Assembly: GCA_016648135.1 (NCBI GenBank)
Contig: JADDOH010014785.1
Coordinates: forward strand, 1 to 64,000
DNA: 64,000 nucleotides
Direction: 5' to 3'
From: Agrypnia vestita
Taxonomy: Eukaryota > Arthropoda > Insecta > Trichoptera > Phryganeidae
Position numbers and translations under genes: made by a program. Of the stretch, positions 34,060-45,142 are shown piece by piece. A model generated the notes under the pieces. It made no database searches. It was not told the origin of the DNA and saw only the letters and a list, made by a program, of their open reading frames with translations. Each line of letters begins with the position of its first letter. Position 1 is the stretch's first letter.

Positions 34060-35275
34060 GTTAAAATAAAAACACAAAAAAATGCCGGTTCAAAAGATTT
34101 CACATCACTATTTCGTGAAAAAATGACAATTACCGTTGAGTAAAGAAATAGACGGAGTATCTTATTTCATTAAAAATATTGTTTGCAGGTAAAAGAAAGG
34201 ACAAAAATTCAGTGTATATACAGAACAAAGTCTATATATCATATTGTTTCAAGAAAACAGATAAGAATAATGGAAAAAAACATCAGAATCAGCCCGCAAA
34301 AACAAACAAAATTTGACAGTTGTAAAAAATAAAAATGGCGACATTCAAATTCAAGTATTTTTAATACATTTAACAGTTATTTTCTGCATTTACCGTTGTC
34401 CCCGCGATATGGGATTTCTAAAATGCATTCATTATACGGATATCTTCCCTTTATTAACACTCAGGCAAAGTTTACGCAGCATTTTAAGATATATTCGTAT
34501 AAACTAGCGGGAGCGTAACCTGACGACTGGCGTAGTTGGTGTCCAACCAACGACTGATTTGAAAGAAAAATGATCTTTTAACAGACTATACGATTTAATT
34601 AATTCAAATTTTTGTGTATGAGGTAGAAAATTTTGAATATTTTTATATTAATGACAGTGAAATTTTCTTAGTACGCATGTAAAATTTAATTAAAATAATC
34701 AATGTTTTAATGGTTTTTTGGATGCTGCAATATAGGAGACGGAAAGTGAATTTTTATCTTTTTGTAAACGTTGTATTTAACAACCTATCCAAAAATAATT
34801 ATATATTTTCCCCCAAACTTTCTGTTTGAACTTCTTTTATTCAATTTATTAAAAAAATATACGGTCTTTACGTGGAAATATTTCGAGAAAAAGTGTACCA
34901 AAGATAACTCTATTGCTAGAAAGATTAAATAGGGCTTCAGGATTATATTTTTTTTGTGATAATAACAAAGTATTTTTTTAACTTTTTTTAAACAAATGCT
35001 TTAATAGTAAATGGACCTTTCATAATAAAATTGATTGAATGCATGGTTAGCTGCAATTTTGGCAATAAGATTCGAAAACTTTACACTAAATTGACTCTCC
35101 AGAGAGCAAAAACGTGAATCATGTACTATGGCGCCTTAAGTGGAAATATAAATAACTAATTGATTAGATTACTGACAAAATGAGCGAAATAATAATCAAG
35201 AATAATCTCTACAACTTTAACGCTAAATGTATCAATAATATACTACCAATTTAAGCAATTTACTGTTTCGGAGGT
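34060..35275. other. AT-rich intergenic, nothing recognised
   Basis: Long A/T-rich sequence. A 64-codon plus ORF at 34313-34507 has no family likeness. Confidence 0.35.
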
Positions 35276-35279
35276 TTAT

Positions 35280-35345
35280 AGTTTAATCCTTAGGAACCGA
35301 TATGTAAAAGTACCGTCATTTGTGACGGGTTACAGCTAGTTTATA
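35280..35345 (+). repeat. LINE/SINE 3'-tail, family H, copy 1
   Basis: TTAGGAACCGATATGTAAAA then CCGTCATTTGTGACGGGTTA and CAGCTAGT. The same order occurs at 36130-36190. Confidence 0.6.
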
Positions 35346-35494
35346 TAATAAAATGAAAATTACTGTTTATTTTGTTACAACTCTTTCAAAATATTTGAGG
35401 CCAGTGTTTCTGAAAATAATTGGATCTCTTTTGAAATATAAACCTCTCAAGATTCACCAAAAAGAAATTAATTGTGTAATGTACTTAATATAAC

Positions 35495-35770
35495 TAACCA
35501 CCATGCCATTTCCAAGCAGGGATAGACAGAGAAAATAGCACACCACACTCTTTTGTCCTGGAACACAACTCTCGCATCGTCTCTTTCACACATCAATAAA
35601 CTGGTTTACCTGATTACGCCAGGTCTGTCACGAATGCCATCTGTTCCTGTCACTATCAAACTATCAACACTCGCCTCATAATATTTTATTTAACAATCCT
35701 CTCTTCATACATTCAACATGACGAAACTGTCTCAGCGGTACATTCAATAACTTATGAGAAATGTAATTCG
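35495..35770 (-). pseudogene. RTE-type LINE fragment, decayed
   Basis: On the minus strand the line QFRHVECMKRGL-like (GHVERM position), then RDRPGVIRxTSLLMC (loop region), KETMRELCSRTKECG and a final SIPAWKWHGG can be followed across frames, corresponding to GHVERM, RGRPRxxWxxQ, RRCMNVxEA, QDRxxW and the YPxGxxA end of the 37179 copy. Followed by GTTAGTTA, the family's tail repeat. Confidence 0.5.
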
Positions 35771-36004
35771 GCGAACCGGTTGATAATATTTTTTTTGAGT
35801 GGAAATGAAGAAATAATGAACGAATCGGCACAGGGGAGCAGCGCTGAAAACAAATAAAACTTGCTCGTTATCTGTCAAGTATTGACCTTGATATTAGATA
35901 CACAATACTGCGAGTCTCTTCCGAGAAACATTTGCCTTTCTTGCTTATCAAACGAGGGTAATATCGATGGATGAAAGTGTCTTGAAAAATACATGCAGAA
36001 ATTT

Positions 36005-36190
36005 CTCTGGTTGCGTAATCCAAATTATAATAATTTCGTCGTCTGTCTGCCCGTCTGTCTCTCTGTCCCCGTAACTTCTTTATAGTATTTTTTTTTCGAT
36101 TTTTTAAAAATAAAATAAATAAATATTTATTTCTTAAGAACCGACATGTAAAAGTTCCGTCATTTTTGACGGGTTAAAGCTAGTAGACTA
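36005..36190 (+). repeat. LINE/SINE 3'-tail, family H, copy 2
   Basis: GTCTGTCTGCCCGTCTGTCT, a T-run, then TTAAGAACCGACATGTAAAA and CCGTCATTTTTGACGGGTTA. Matches 35280-35345 in its last 60 bp. Confidence 0.6.
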
Positions 36191-36509
36191 ATAAAACTAA
36201 TACTGAGTGAAAACCAGGATTCGAAAAAATCTGATTATTATATTAAAAATAAAAAAAACCTTTTTTTGATATACATCCGATATATTTTTTGCACACGTCG
36301 ATTGATGCAATCGAAATAATTAGGAAATTTATTTTGTACATGAATTATAATTTATTTGATAAATGAATTGCATACTGAAAAAAGCTAATATATGCAATTA
36401 TTATATATAAGTTATAAAAGTTGCCCTTTCTAATGTAGTGTTATGAGTATTTGTTTCTTTGTTTAAAATAAAAAATGGATTATATGAAACATAATAAACT
36501 AAAAAAACA

Positions 36510-36692
36510 ACCGTAGCACTTTTTAAAATACAACTAGCGCCATCTAGTAACAACCGCAGACATCAAAAATAAAACCTGTAGGATTTTTTAAAATACAACT
36601 AGAGCCGTCTAGTAACGACCGCAGATATTAAATAAATAACTTATAGCACTTTTTAAAACACATCTAGCGCCATCTAGTAACGACCGCAGACA
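36510..36692 (+). repeat. Three-copy tandem repeat with CTAGCGCCATCTAGT
   Basis: Three units of about 52-67 bp, each TAGCACTTTTTAAAATACAA, CTAGCGCCATCTAGTAAC, GACCGCAGA. The unit core is partly palindromic (CTAG..CTAG). Units differ by several substitutions. Confidence 0.8.
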
Positions 36693-37175
36693 ATTTTTTG
36701 GATATATATCAAAGATAAAAATCAAGTCATAAAAATCATGATATATATCCGCGGATATATATCCTCGAACCCTGGTGAAAACTAAACAAACTGAAAAGAT
36801 ACAGGCGCTAGTAGAGCTTTGGATCCCGCCAATTATTCAATGAGGCAATAAAGCCTCGCTAATAGTGCAGAGATGCGACGGCGGTGGCATAAATCTATGA
36901 TCAGAACGGCTTCGCAATCAGCGGCGCTGCGTCGTATTACCGCGAATGGCGTCGTGATAGTCTCACAGGTAGGGAATGCAATCCCGATCCCGCGAGATCT
37001 CGAGCCATTTTACGAGATCAATCCCGAACCGAAAAATCGGACGAGATTATCGGGATTGATCGACATTCTTTATCTTTAGTATGTTTAATTGTGTATGTCT
37101 ATAGAGCTTTTAGCGAGTCCTTAAAACTTATATGTTCATGTCACATTCAAATAATGAAAATGGCTTTGAATAATA

Positions 37176-37586
37176 CGTATGTGTGGTAAATCCATGTATG
37201 ATAGAGTAAAGAATGAAGATATTAGGAATGAATGTAAAGCGGATCGTAGCATAATGCGTAGAATAAAAATAGGGTCGCTCAGGCGGTTTGGGCATGTTGA
37301 GCGAATGAATGAGGAGAGAATGGTAAGAAAGATATATGATGCAAGTGTTGACGGCGCCAGAAAGAGAGGGCGACCACGGAAGACGTGGCATGACCAGATT
37401 AACCAGATACTGGAAGATGGTCCTGTTAGAAGCCTGAACAACCGTCGAGTTTGCAAGCGAAGATGTATGAATGTAGACGAAGCGAAAATTGTACGTCAGG
37501 ACAGAAGAGTATGGCGCTCTATCCTCTCTGCCTACCCCCACGGGGAAAAGGCGTGATGGTAAGTTAGTTAGTTAGTTAGTTAGTTA
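37176..37586 (+). pseudogene. 5'-truncated RTE-type LINE with target duplication and GTTA tail
   Basis: An uninterrupted frame (37179-37556) reads RSIMRRIKIGSLRRFGHVER, MNEERMVRKIYDASVDGARK, RGRPRKTWHDQINQIL, RRCMNVDEAKIVRQDRRVW, SAYPHGEKA, the best-preserved C-terminus of this family in the window. It ends in (GTTA)n, the short tandem tail typical of RTE elements, and is flanked by the 13-bp direct repeat GCTTTGAATAATA (37163-37175 and 37587-37599). Young relative to the other copies: no stop or frameshift in 125 codons. Lacks RT and endonuclease domains. Confidence 0.9.
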
Positions 37587-37588
37587 GC
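37561..37588 (+). repeat. (GTTA)n microsatellite, LINE tail
   Basis: Six to seven GTTA units directly after the RTE stop codon region. Confidence 0.9.
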
Positions 37589-37899
37589 TTTGAATAATAT
37601 TTGCTGTATTTCAACAACCTAATAAAAGTAATAAAAATACTACTAAATCTACTGCATAGACTGATTGATGCTTGGAAAAACGCCTACAAAAACTTTAATG
37701 CGATGATTAATAATGAACATTTTATTAAAATTCCTGATATAAAAATGCAAGGCGTTGTCGTTAAATTCAGCTCTATAAACAAAACAAAAAAAACACAAAA
37801 GTATTCGGGATCCCGATCCGTAGGGATCCCACAGGATTGTAAATTCTAATCTCGAGGGATCCCGACTCGGGATTGCATTCCCTACTCGCAGGCAGAGGT

Positions 37900-38265
37900 G
37901 CAGTCCTAAATAACTAAGCGAAAATCACCTAAAACCATGTACAAGTCAAAGAAAACATCGAGCTGTACGTTTAATTAAGCATGGTTCCTTATTTAAGCTG
38001 AGTTTACATAAATATGGATACCGTCCATCACAAATTGCTGCTGTCAATGGTCGAAATAATTCTGTCCCACTAAGCTAAAATGCAGTAAATACATACTTTA
38101 TGTAAAATGTTTTTTTTTTGTGGTTTTGGATATTTTTAAGGTCATATTCTACCTTTCTAATAAGCTTGTTTGCCGTATTTCCATCAAAATATTAAAATAA
38201 AAACAGTTTACTTTGCAGTATATCCTATTGGGGTTAGATGTACATGTGTAGCAGCTTATTTGTAG
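37900..38265. other. AT-rich intergenic, nothing recognised
   Basis: No gene or repeat recognised. Confidence 0.35.
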
Positions 38266-38490
38266 TATTAAGGTTTTAAAACTAACTAACCATCACGCCA
38301 TATCGCCGCAGGGGGGATAGAACGCCATATTATTCTATCTTGGCTCACCACTTTTGCTGCGGCAACATTCATACATATTCTCATACAAGTTCTACGGTTA
38401 TTGAGGCTTTTAAATATCCTTTTCTCGCTCATACGTTCCACATGACCAAACCATCTAAGCACTCCTTTCTTTATTCTATCTACCACACTA
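38266..38490 (-). pseudogene. RTE-type LINE, internally deleted copy
   Basis: The minus strand reads VDRIKKGVLRWFGHVERM, SEKRIFKSLNNRRTC, RICMNVAAAKVVSQDRIIW, SIPPAAIWRDG, stop, then GTTAGTTAG. The segment between GHVERMSE and SLNNRR (about 45 codons including RGRPRKTW) is missing in frame, as if by a clean internal deletion. Same family as 37176-37586. Confidence 0.8.
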
Positions 38491-38689
38491 CAGCCAGCAT
38501 AGACATTGCCCCATCCACCTTTCCTTGATTTATTTAGAAATTTGTTTAATGGATATACAGCTTTTTAGCTTAGCGGGGCAGGGTTGATCCAATTATTAAA
38601 AAAAAATCCTAGTAATTACATTGAAAATTCCGGTCCTACATTTCTCGCCTTACTCGAAATATCATTAAAACAAAAAATACCAGACCCCG

Positions 38690-38962
38690 CTCACTCCCTC
38701 GTAGATTCCTGATCGGTCAGTAGGCAACTTAGTTCATGCTCATCTTTGACAAGATTAACACGCATGTGATAAATATTGGTGAAAAGGTTAACAGTACTAC
38801 GGTTGTGGTGTATGGTGTTGTGAACATAGTAGTGTAGTGTTGGTCCAGACGACGAGACGGGTGCGTCTCGAAACCGGTAGATCTAAAATCTAGAAGTGGT
38901 TTATACTAATTAAACTAACACTCTGTTATAATGTCCGACCACAAAGTTAATGCTTTAAATAT
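38690..38962 (+). mobile_element. Inverted-repeat family P3, right-arm copy
   Basis: Runs from GTAGATTCCTGATCGGTCAG through CAAGATTAACACGCATGTGA, GTAGTGTTGGTCCAGACGAC, GAGACGGGTGCGTCTCG, AAACCGGTAGATC to CTAACACTCTGTTATAATG and CACAAAGTTAATGCTTTAAA. The hammerhead-like site at 38842-38883 has CAGACGA for CTGACGA. Confidence 0.7.
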
Positions 38963-38964
38963 TA

Positions 38965-39435
38965 AAAAATAAAGTTCCTTGTCAAAAAACCTGCGCCCTG
39001 GCTCCAAAAGAAGTGGCAGGCCCCACTACGCCACTGCTCGTAGGGCGGGGATTTACATCCATATTTAGTAGGTTCTTGTGTTCCGGGAGGCTCTACTAGG
39101 AGGGAGTGCAGCCCTGGATCGAGTCGTGACGGAACCCGGCCCAGCGCGAGAAATAGACTCGTAAAATACAAGCGCAACAACGCACCACCGACACGGCGGG
39201 CTGCAAGTGCATCGCCATTACCTCGCCCTGCTGCGCCCAACAGTGGCGCTCTGTTAACAGGCGAACTTAATAGGCAGACACGGAAGACGGCGCCACTAAA
39301 TTCGACGGACGGAACGCACAAATAGTAGCATTTCAAGTGAGAAAGAAGTAATAAACAGAACGGAAATCTGATAATGCGACGCATTTGAAGCGAGGTAAAG
39401 TAAACCCTCAGAACGGTAACATTTGGTGTGAGAAA
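38965..39435. other. GC-rich block between two P3 arms, unknown
   Basis: Lies between a P3 right arm (38690-38962) and a P3 left arm starting about 39440, i.e. the arms face it with the same terminal sequence (ACAAAGTTAATGCTTTAAA and its complement). A 140-codon minus ORF spans it but has no family likeness and depends on composition. AGTGAGAAAGAAGT-like phrases occur twice. It may be internal sequence of a longer P3 element or trapped host DNA. Confidence 0.35.
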
Positions 39436-39439
39436 GAAG

Positions 39440-39925
39440 TGAAGTGTGTTTTATAATGAATAATTAATTTATTAATATTTTTATTATTTAAAGCATTAAC
39501 TTTGTGGTTAGACATTATAACAGTGTTAATTAAATTAGGACCTACACTACTATGTTCACAATACTGTAGACCATAACCGTAGTACTGTTAACTTTCACTA
39601 ATATTTACGACATGCGTGTTAATCTTGTCAAAGACTAGCATGCACTAACTTGCCTACAGAACGATTAGGAATCTACGAGGGAGAGGAATCTACTCACTCC
39701 CTCTCCTTCGTAGAATCCTGATCGTTCTGTAGGAAAGTAAGTGCATGCTTGTCTTTGACAAGATTAACACGCATGTGATAAATATTGGTGAACGGTTAAT
39801 AGTATTACTACTATGGTGTGTAGTGTTGGTCCTGGCGAAGAGACGGGCACGTCTCGAAACCGGTAGACCTAAAATCTGGTAGAGGTTTTTACTAAGTTAA
39901 CTAACAATCTGTGATAAATCACAGG
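39440..39925. mobile_element. Inverted-repeat family P3, two-armed copy
   Basis: Left arm TAAAGCATTAACTTTGTGGT ... CATGCGTGTTAATCTTGTCA, centre at the palindrome around 39690 (CTACGAGGGAGAGGAATCTA / CTCACTCCCTCTCCTTCGTA), right arm TGACAAGATTAACACGCATG ... GTAGTGTTGGTCCTGGCGAA. The left arm has lost the hammerhead-like segment; the right keeps it at 39828-39869 with CTGGCGA for CTGACGA. No ORF. Confidence 0.75.
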
Positions 39926-39929
39926 TCAG

Positions 39930-42900
39930 TGGTCATTTTGTGGGCGTATTTGGTTTACTCATGTACGTTTTTCAGAGAGAGGAAACGCAATTTGACATTT
40001 TTTGCGTGATTATCATATTGAGATGTGTGGTATAATCACTTCCTGAGTATGATACGGTTTCTTTGAAATAAGGAAGAAATTTGAATACCCGATCTTGTTC
40101 AGTAATTATCACTTTTATTCATAAACAATACCTCTGCTTGCGACCGTCAGTGCCCGAATGGCGTCGCCCATTTCCCCCGCTTCCTACCGCATGCTTTCAT
40201 CTCTTTCACACTATCACTACGCACTCCTCATACACCACTCTACCATAAGATGTATTAATTGAATATTAAATTCACCAGCGGATGGCTATTTACACGTCGT
40301 CCGCCTACATTGAAACGCAGATTCATTATAGATACGCTCGATACAGACAAGTGGATTGACCTGGTGGAATAAGGAATGCGCAATAAGGATGTAAACATTG
40401 ACAGTTCAATATTCTCGGATCGGCGTTCTTCCTCAGACAGTGACTGCGGACGAGGACCGATCCTTTTCATATTTTTCTAGGAACTGGCGCAAGTCGCCGG
40501 CTCGATATGGCCGGCCGCAGCGCATTGTTCCCGGCCCATTGTCCGCCATATCCGAGGAGGTTCAGCAAACCCGAAGGGCGCGAGCGGTCCAGTGAGGCGG
40601 GCGGCGTAATCGGCAGACGCAGATTCCGGGTCACGCCGCCGCTCGGTTCATTTACATTTCACGGAGATGGGCCACCACCGCCACTAATGGTGTTAGGATG
40701 ATAAGGATCGCCATCGAGCGTGTCCGCGGCGAAAAAATACATCGGATTACCGTTTCCACGAAGAAACCCGAAGAAGAAGACACAATATACTATTAACGAA
40801 ACATCTGAAGGGTTCTGGAATAGGTTCCTCTTAGTCATTTGGAAAAAAAAAATCGAAAAAATATTAACCATTACCGATACTCGAATTCGAAAATTTATAT
40901 TGCCGGTAAAGAGCTTTAATTAATTATTAAGCTATGATGACAGAAATTCATTACATTTTTAATAAGTGAAACATCTGTCGGAAGTCGACATCTTTTTAAT
41001 AATTACTATACTCCTGTATTAAGCAGCCTCCGAATGGGCTTTTTTATTAATTCTTTATGTTCGCAAAAAAATACATATCAATACAGTTTGATTTGCAATA
41101 CAGTATTTATAATGCATTGTCTATATTTTTAGTCTTAAATATCATTTCACTGAATTTAATACAGTAATTAATATCGCTACATTTTTAATAAAAACATGAT
41201 GGTTTAACCATTTTTACTACCCTGATGAAGAAAAGGGATTTTTTAATAAACCCACAGGTTTTTATAATATTAAAATTAAAATTAATAATAGTTCGTTCAC
41301 TGAAAAAAAACATTATCAACAAGAAACAAATAAATTGCTTAACCTTAGCATGTACCCATCATCAGACTAATAAAAAAATATATAACACCACACGAAATGA
41401 TATTATTAAAAGTGTATTATTATGCTTCAAAATCGCACAAAAAATCGCCATTACGAAATTAAGTCGCTTAATTTATTCACAGATTATTCCATTAGAACGT
41501 TTCAATAAAATTAAATTGGCTAACAGATATTATCGAGATTTCTAGAACGGTGTACTGTTACAGAAGGACTGGGAGACTCAGTTGCATCTGGCAGGTAGGT
41601 AGATAATGTCACTCACAATCAACGTTATTTATTTAGCGCGGCAAAAGACTGGACACAAAATACTTTTAGCATTTATTTGAGGTACCGCCATGAAAAGGAA
41701 GTGGCCCGGGTAATCCAACCCCAACCGCAGTCGCGCAGCTGAAGGCTCTGACGCCAGATGCAGCCTGCGTGCGGTAGGCTTATCGCTGAAGAATTTCAGA
41801 GCGCCGAACATTAATCTACGTCAAAGTCAATTTAGCCAAGGAGACCCAAATATATCACCCAAAATAACCTGATACTATCATAAAAAAAAATGCATTTAAA
41901 TAATAAGATGGTGAATGTAAATTTGTATGTGCCTACTAAAAGGTGTAAGCAGCAGGTAGAAACAGACCACATTTTTATGAGTATGATTAATTTGAAATAA
42001 TTTCGTATATAACCACCCTGGAGCAGTGATGGTCATGCTAAAAAATTTACGCAGCAGTTACGAAGATAATATTTTTTATGTGTTTGATTAATACATAATA
42101 ACTTCGCATGTAACCACTTCAGTGATGGCTACAATCGTCATTTTAACCGTTATTTGTATCAGATTGTATCGGCGATATGTAACTTATTTTTCGCCATTCG
42201 ACGGGCAACTATCGGTATGCTAGATATTTAAATCACAGTTACCAATCATCGATAGAATCGATAAAAATCTGAAATAACAGCTACGATTTTAACCATCTTT
42301 GCTTAAGCACAGTGTAAAATCCTACCAATTATACAACATTACGTTACATGTTTAGATTTCGGTTTACAATGCCCTGAAGGGTTTTACGCAAAATAACTCA
42401 AATGGTTTTGCAATAAACTACATTAATTAACAAAATTCAAATACTTTTCATATCTGACCTAAGTGGTAAAAAGGCTTAGTTAACTTCTCTACCAAACTCA
42501 ATAACTCGCGCAAAATTAGGAATATTGACTTACCACTGCAGCCAGCTACGAAACATTGGTCATATCGCTCGCGGACACACAAAAATGCAAAATATAGGTC
42601 GGGTGAATATGAAATGAAATGTCAAACGCTCTCGCAGAATGAGGCAATGAAATGGTGAAACTGTCTCCTAAAATTGAGCGGACAAATTGCACATGTCAGC
42701 CGCTGTAGCCGGACCTGGCGGACACCAGATATCCCGGCTGAATAATATATATCGAACGGTGTGATCCAATTTACATGTCAACAATGTATGATTGCCTGCT
42801 ACTCTGGACATCATCCCGAAACGATGTTTGGACACTTTCCCGGCGGCAATGGAAATGTTGGGGAAAAATTTGAATTTTACCGTTATTTTTTTTAAAATAC

Positions 42901-43010
42901 ACACAAAATTTCATACGGACATTTATCGCTCTGCGCGACTCGTACGGGCATTATAAAAGATGCTCGCACACATCACCATTCAGTTGGTCAATGAAATATA
43001 TAATACGTTT
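39930..43010. other. Intergenic with several GC-richer blocks
   Basis: 40420-40720 is GC-rich with CGATATGGCCGGCCGCAGCG and is unique-looking. 40860-41560 is AT-rich; its 106-codon ORF is compositional. 41640-41830 and 42590-42860 are further GC-richer blocks. 42165-42290 resembles the small hairpin repeat at 23803. No host exon can be supported. Confidence 0.35.
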
Positions 43011-43014
43011 ACGG

Positions 43015-43345
43015 ACCGGTTTTAGAAAATGAACTTAGGCGTAGACGTTACAACAATGAGCTCTATACTCTGTTTAAGGAGCTAAACGTCACAAAATTTA
43101 TAAAACTGGGAAGACTTCGATGGCTGGGTCATGTGGAGAGAATGACCGAGTATCAAGCACCAAAGTCCCCGCTGAACTCAAGGCCGATAGGGCGAAGGAG
43201 CTAAGGAAGGCCAAAATTAAGATGGAGCGATAACGTCCTCAAAAACATCTGCCTCGGAGCTTTTGAACTAGAGAGAGCTGGCACTGAGCCGAGATGAGTG
43301 GAGGAAGACGCCCAAGGGTTGTAGAGCCAAGAGTGATGATGAATC
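43015..43345 (+). pseudogene. LINE C-terminal fragment
   Basis: Reads GPVLENELRRR, NNELYTLFKELNVTKFIKLG, RLRWLGHVERMTE, then GRPKLRWSDNVLKN and a WRxxA-like end across a frame change. This is the R(L)RWLGHVxRM ... GRPxxRWxD segment after the RT of endonuclease-RT LINEs, a fourth subfamily here. Broken by stops and one frameshift. Confidence 0.75.
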
Positions 43346-43349
43346 CTAC

Positions 43350-44340
43350 TCTGTACGTAATATTTCTATCTACCTTAAAGTAGCAGTCAAATTGAAGCGG
43401 ATAAAATTATAAATATGTATTACATAAAATAACCAAACAGCCCAAATAAAAGCAGCACTATCGCGTTAAATTAACTAACAGAATTATATAAGGGTTAATG
43501 TCCAAAAACTAAAACTCGCAGAAATGAATTTTAATTAAGAATTTTAATATTTTAATAATACATAATAATTAAGAATATTAAAACATGAATAATAGATAAT
43601 AACATAATATGTGAACGCTAATATAATTATACAAGCTATGAAATAAATGATGTGAGATTTACAATTGTACCAAGATTCACAGGTCGTGTGGTGTGCGACT
43701 GTCGGAGGAGAGAGAAAGTGTGAGTGTGTGAAGAGATTACCTCAGCCTGACATAGCGTGGGAACAATTGTACGTATGCACGCACATGTGTGTGTGTGTGG
43801 GTGGGGGGGACGTACTGCGGTGCCTAGGAACCCAACCACTACTATGAAAATGATGCATTATTCTGAAGGATACATATAATCTCTTTGTGTAAACCTTTTA
43901 CCTTAGTTAAAATCGTTTGTACTTTTATGGCCAGGTTCGCCTTTCGGGAAGGTAGCGACGGAAAATCCACAAAACTAATAGTCACACAGTGGACAAGATC
44001 AAGTGAGGTTGTTCGGGCGTGCAGAGAAGCCTGCGAAAGGTCTGGCACGATCAAGTAGACCGGAGGAAGACCTAACAATCTAGGAGATGCACGGGAATGC
44101 GTGTGAAAAAATGAAGGGTCTATATAAACTGTCTAATCCATGTGGGCAGTATCGCCCACAGCGAGCGATTCAAATCGTTTGTATGGCGATCAAAGTTAAA
44201 ATTGAATTTGGGGGGCGATTTTATAAATGATTTCGGGCATACTTTTCGCACTTTATTTAAATGTTTAACATCCGAAATAAATGATTAATTCAAGTATACA
44301 AGTCTCCTTATTGGCCAAATATTATTTTATTTTTGTTCTA
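43350..44340. other. Intergenic with TG/G-rich microsatellite
   Basis: A (GT)n / G-rich run at about 43780-43810. No supported gene; the 60-codon ORFs around it follow the repeat. Confidence 0.35.
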
Positions 44341-44349
44341 TCCAGGATG

Positions 44350-44640
44350 GACGGATATGGAGGACCATTTTCGGTCTCCAGGCTTTGCGGGGAATTCACA
44401 CTAGATAGACAGTGTGTGCATTGTTGAATCGGTGTGGATATGGATGCCTCCATAGAAACGCACGGCCAATTGCCTGATGTATGCCGTTATGGGTGGAATG
44501 CCAGAATCATGGTGTAGTTGTGTGATTTTGATCCAATGAGGCGCACCTGCGGCTAGCCGCATGGCCTTGTTTTGCAGGAGTAAACACGGGTTAAACTACG
44601 GAACACGGGCAGACATGGATCGCAATAGAGGAGATTTGTA
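44350..44640 (-). pseudogene. Jockey-type LINE, C-terminal fragment
   Basis: On the minus strand: CPCSVV, PVFTPAKQGHAASRRC, then APHWIKITQLHHDSGIPPIT and AYIRQLAVRFYGGIHIHTDS across a frame change. The order 'APWYVRNxxLHxDLGIPxIxEYIxxLAxxFYxxI' is the C-terminal signature of Jockey-like ORF2 proteins in insects. No RT core remains. Confidence 0.65.
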
Positions 44641-44729
44641 AAGGGCACACGCTAAAAGGTGGCGACTGACATGAGCATTAATTTGTTCGATGTGAATATT
44701 CGCATCGAGAACTTGTTCGTCGTGAGAAA

Positions 44730-44936
44730 ATGCTTATGACACCTGAATATTCGAGATATTTGCTCGACTGTGCTCCATCCCCAGCAGTTTTAGTCCCAAT
44801 GACGGACGTAGAGGTAGTGTGTGCTGCGTTGCATTTAATCCGTTATTACTATTTAAAGAAGAAAAGAAAGCGTATTTGGACAACAAATTTGTTCAAAATG
44901 AGAAATAAAGAAAGAAATACTTTTTTTTTCAACTGA
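44730..44936 (+). pseudogene. Possible HARBI1-like nuclease N-terminal remnant
   Basis: MLMTPEYSRYLLDC, then DVEVVCAALHLIRYYY and LKKKRKRIWTTNLFKMRN. A hydrophobic/alternating run followed by basic residues and IW..LF resembles the start of Harbinger nucleases, and it sits inside Harbinger-like ends. No DDE catalytic residue is present; the frame runs into the inserted P1 element at about 44920. The identification rests mostly on context. Confidence 0.35.
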
Positions 44937-45018
44937 TTCGGCAACATTGTCGATTGGCATTTTTAAAAAATATTGATTGTATTATTTGCATATATCTACT
45001 TATATTATTTGATTAATT

Positions 45019-45060
45019 GCACCAACATGTTTCGGAAATACCTTTCCATCGTCAGGGTGT
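45019..45060 (-). ncRNA. Hammerhead-like motif, intact core (left arm)
   Basis: Minus strand: ACACC, CTGACGA, T, GGAAA-GGTA-TTTCC, GAAA, CATGTT, GGTGC. Helix II has five perfect pairs and a GGTA loop; ACATGT is self-complementary; GGTG pairs back with CACC. All usual core bases are present apart from one additional T before helix II. Confidence 0.5.
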
Positions 45061-45100
45061 TGTATAACTGTCAAAATATCAGAATATTTTGAGTTATACA

Positions 45101-45142
45101 ACACCCTGATGATGGAAAGGTATCACCGAAACATGTTGGTGT
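45101..45142 (+). ncRNA. Hammerhead-like motif (right arm)
   Basis: ACACC, CTGATGA, T, GGAAA-GGTA-TCACC, GAAA, CATGTT, GGTGT. The outer helix ACACC/GGTGT is perfect. Helix II has two mismatches. It mirrors the motif at 45019-45060 on the other strand. Confidence 0.5.

Larger units (their letters stand above)
36970..37884. mobile_element. hAT element interrupted by an RTE insertion
   Basis: Ends are TAGGGAATGCAATCCCGATC and its right-hand complement GGGATTGCATTCCCTA. Flanks CTCACAGG (36962-36969) and CTCGCAGG (37885-37892) form an 8-bp duplication with one mismatch. Subterminal zones carry ATCCCGAT, GGGATCCC and related self-complementary motifs. The centre holds a LINE piece (37176-37586), so without it the hAT is about 490 bp. 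No transposase. Confidence 0.85.

Noticed and set aside
38962..39384. 140-codon minus-strand ORF
   Set aside because: Spans the GC-rich piece between P3 arms and enters A/T-rich sequence at its end; no recognised motif.
41225..41545. 106-codon K/I/N-rich ORF
   Set aside because: Composition-driven frame in A/T-rich sequence, no motif.
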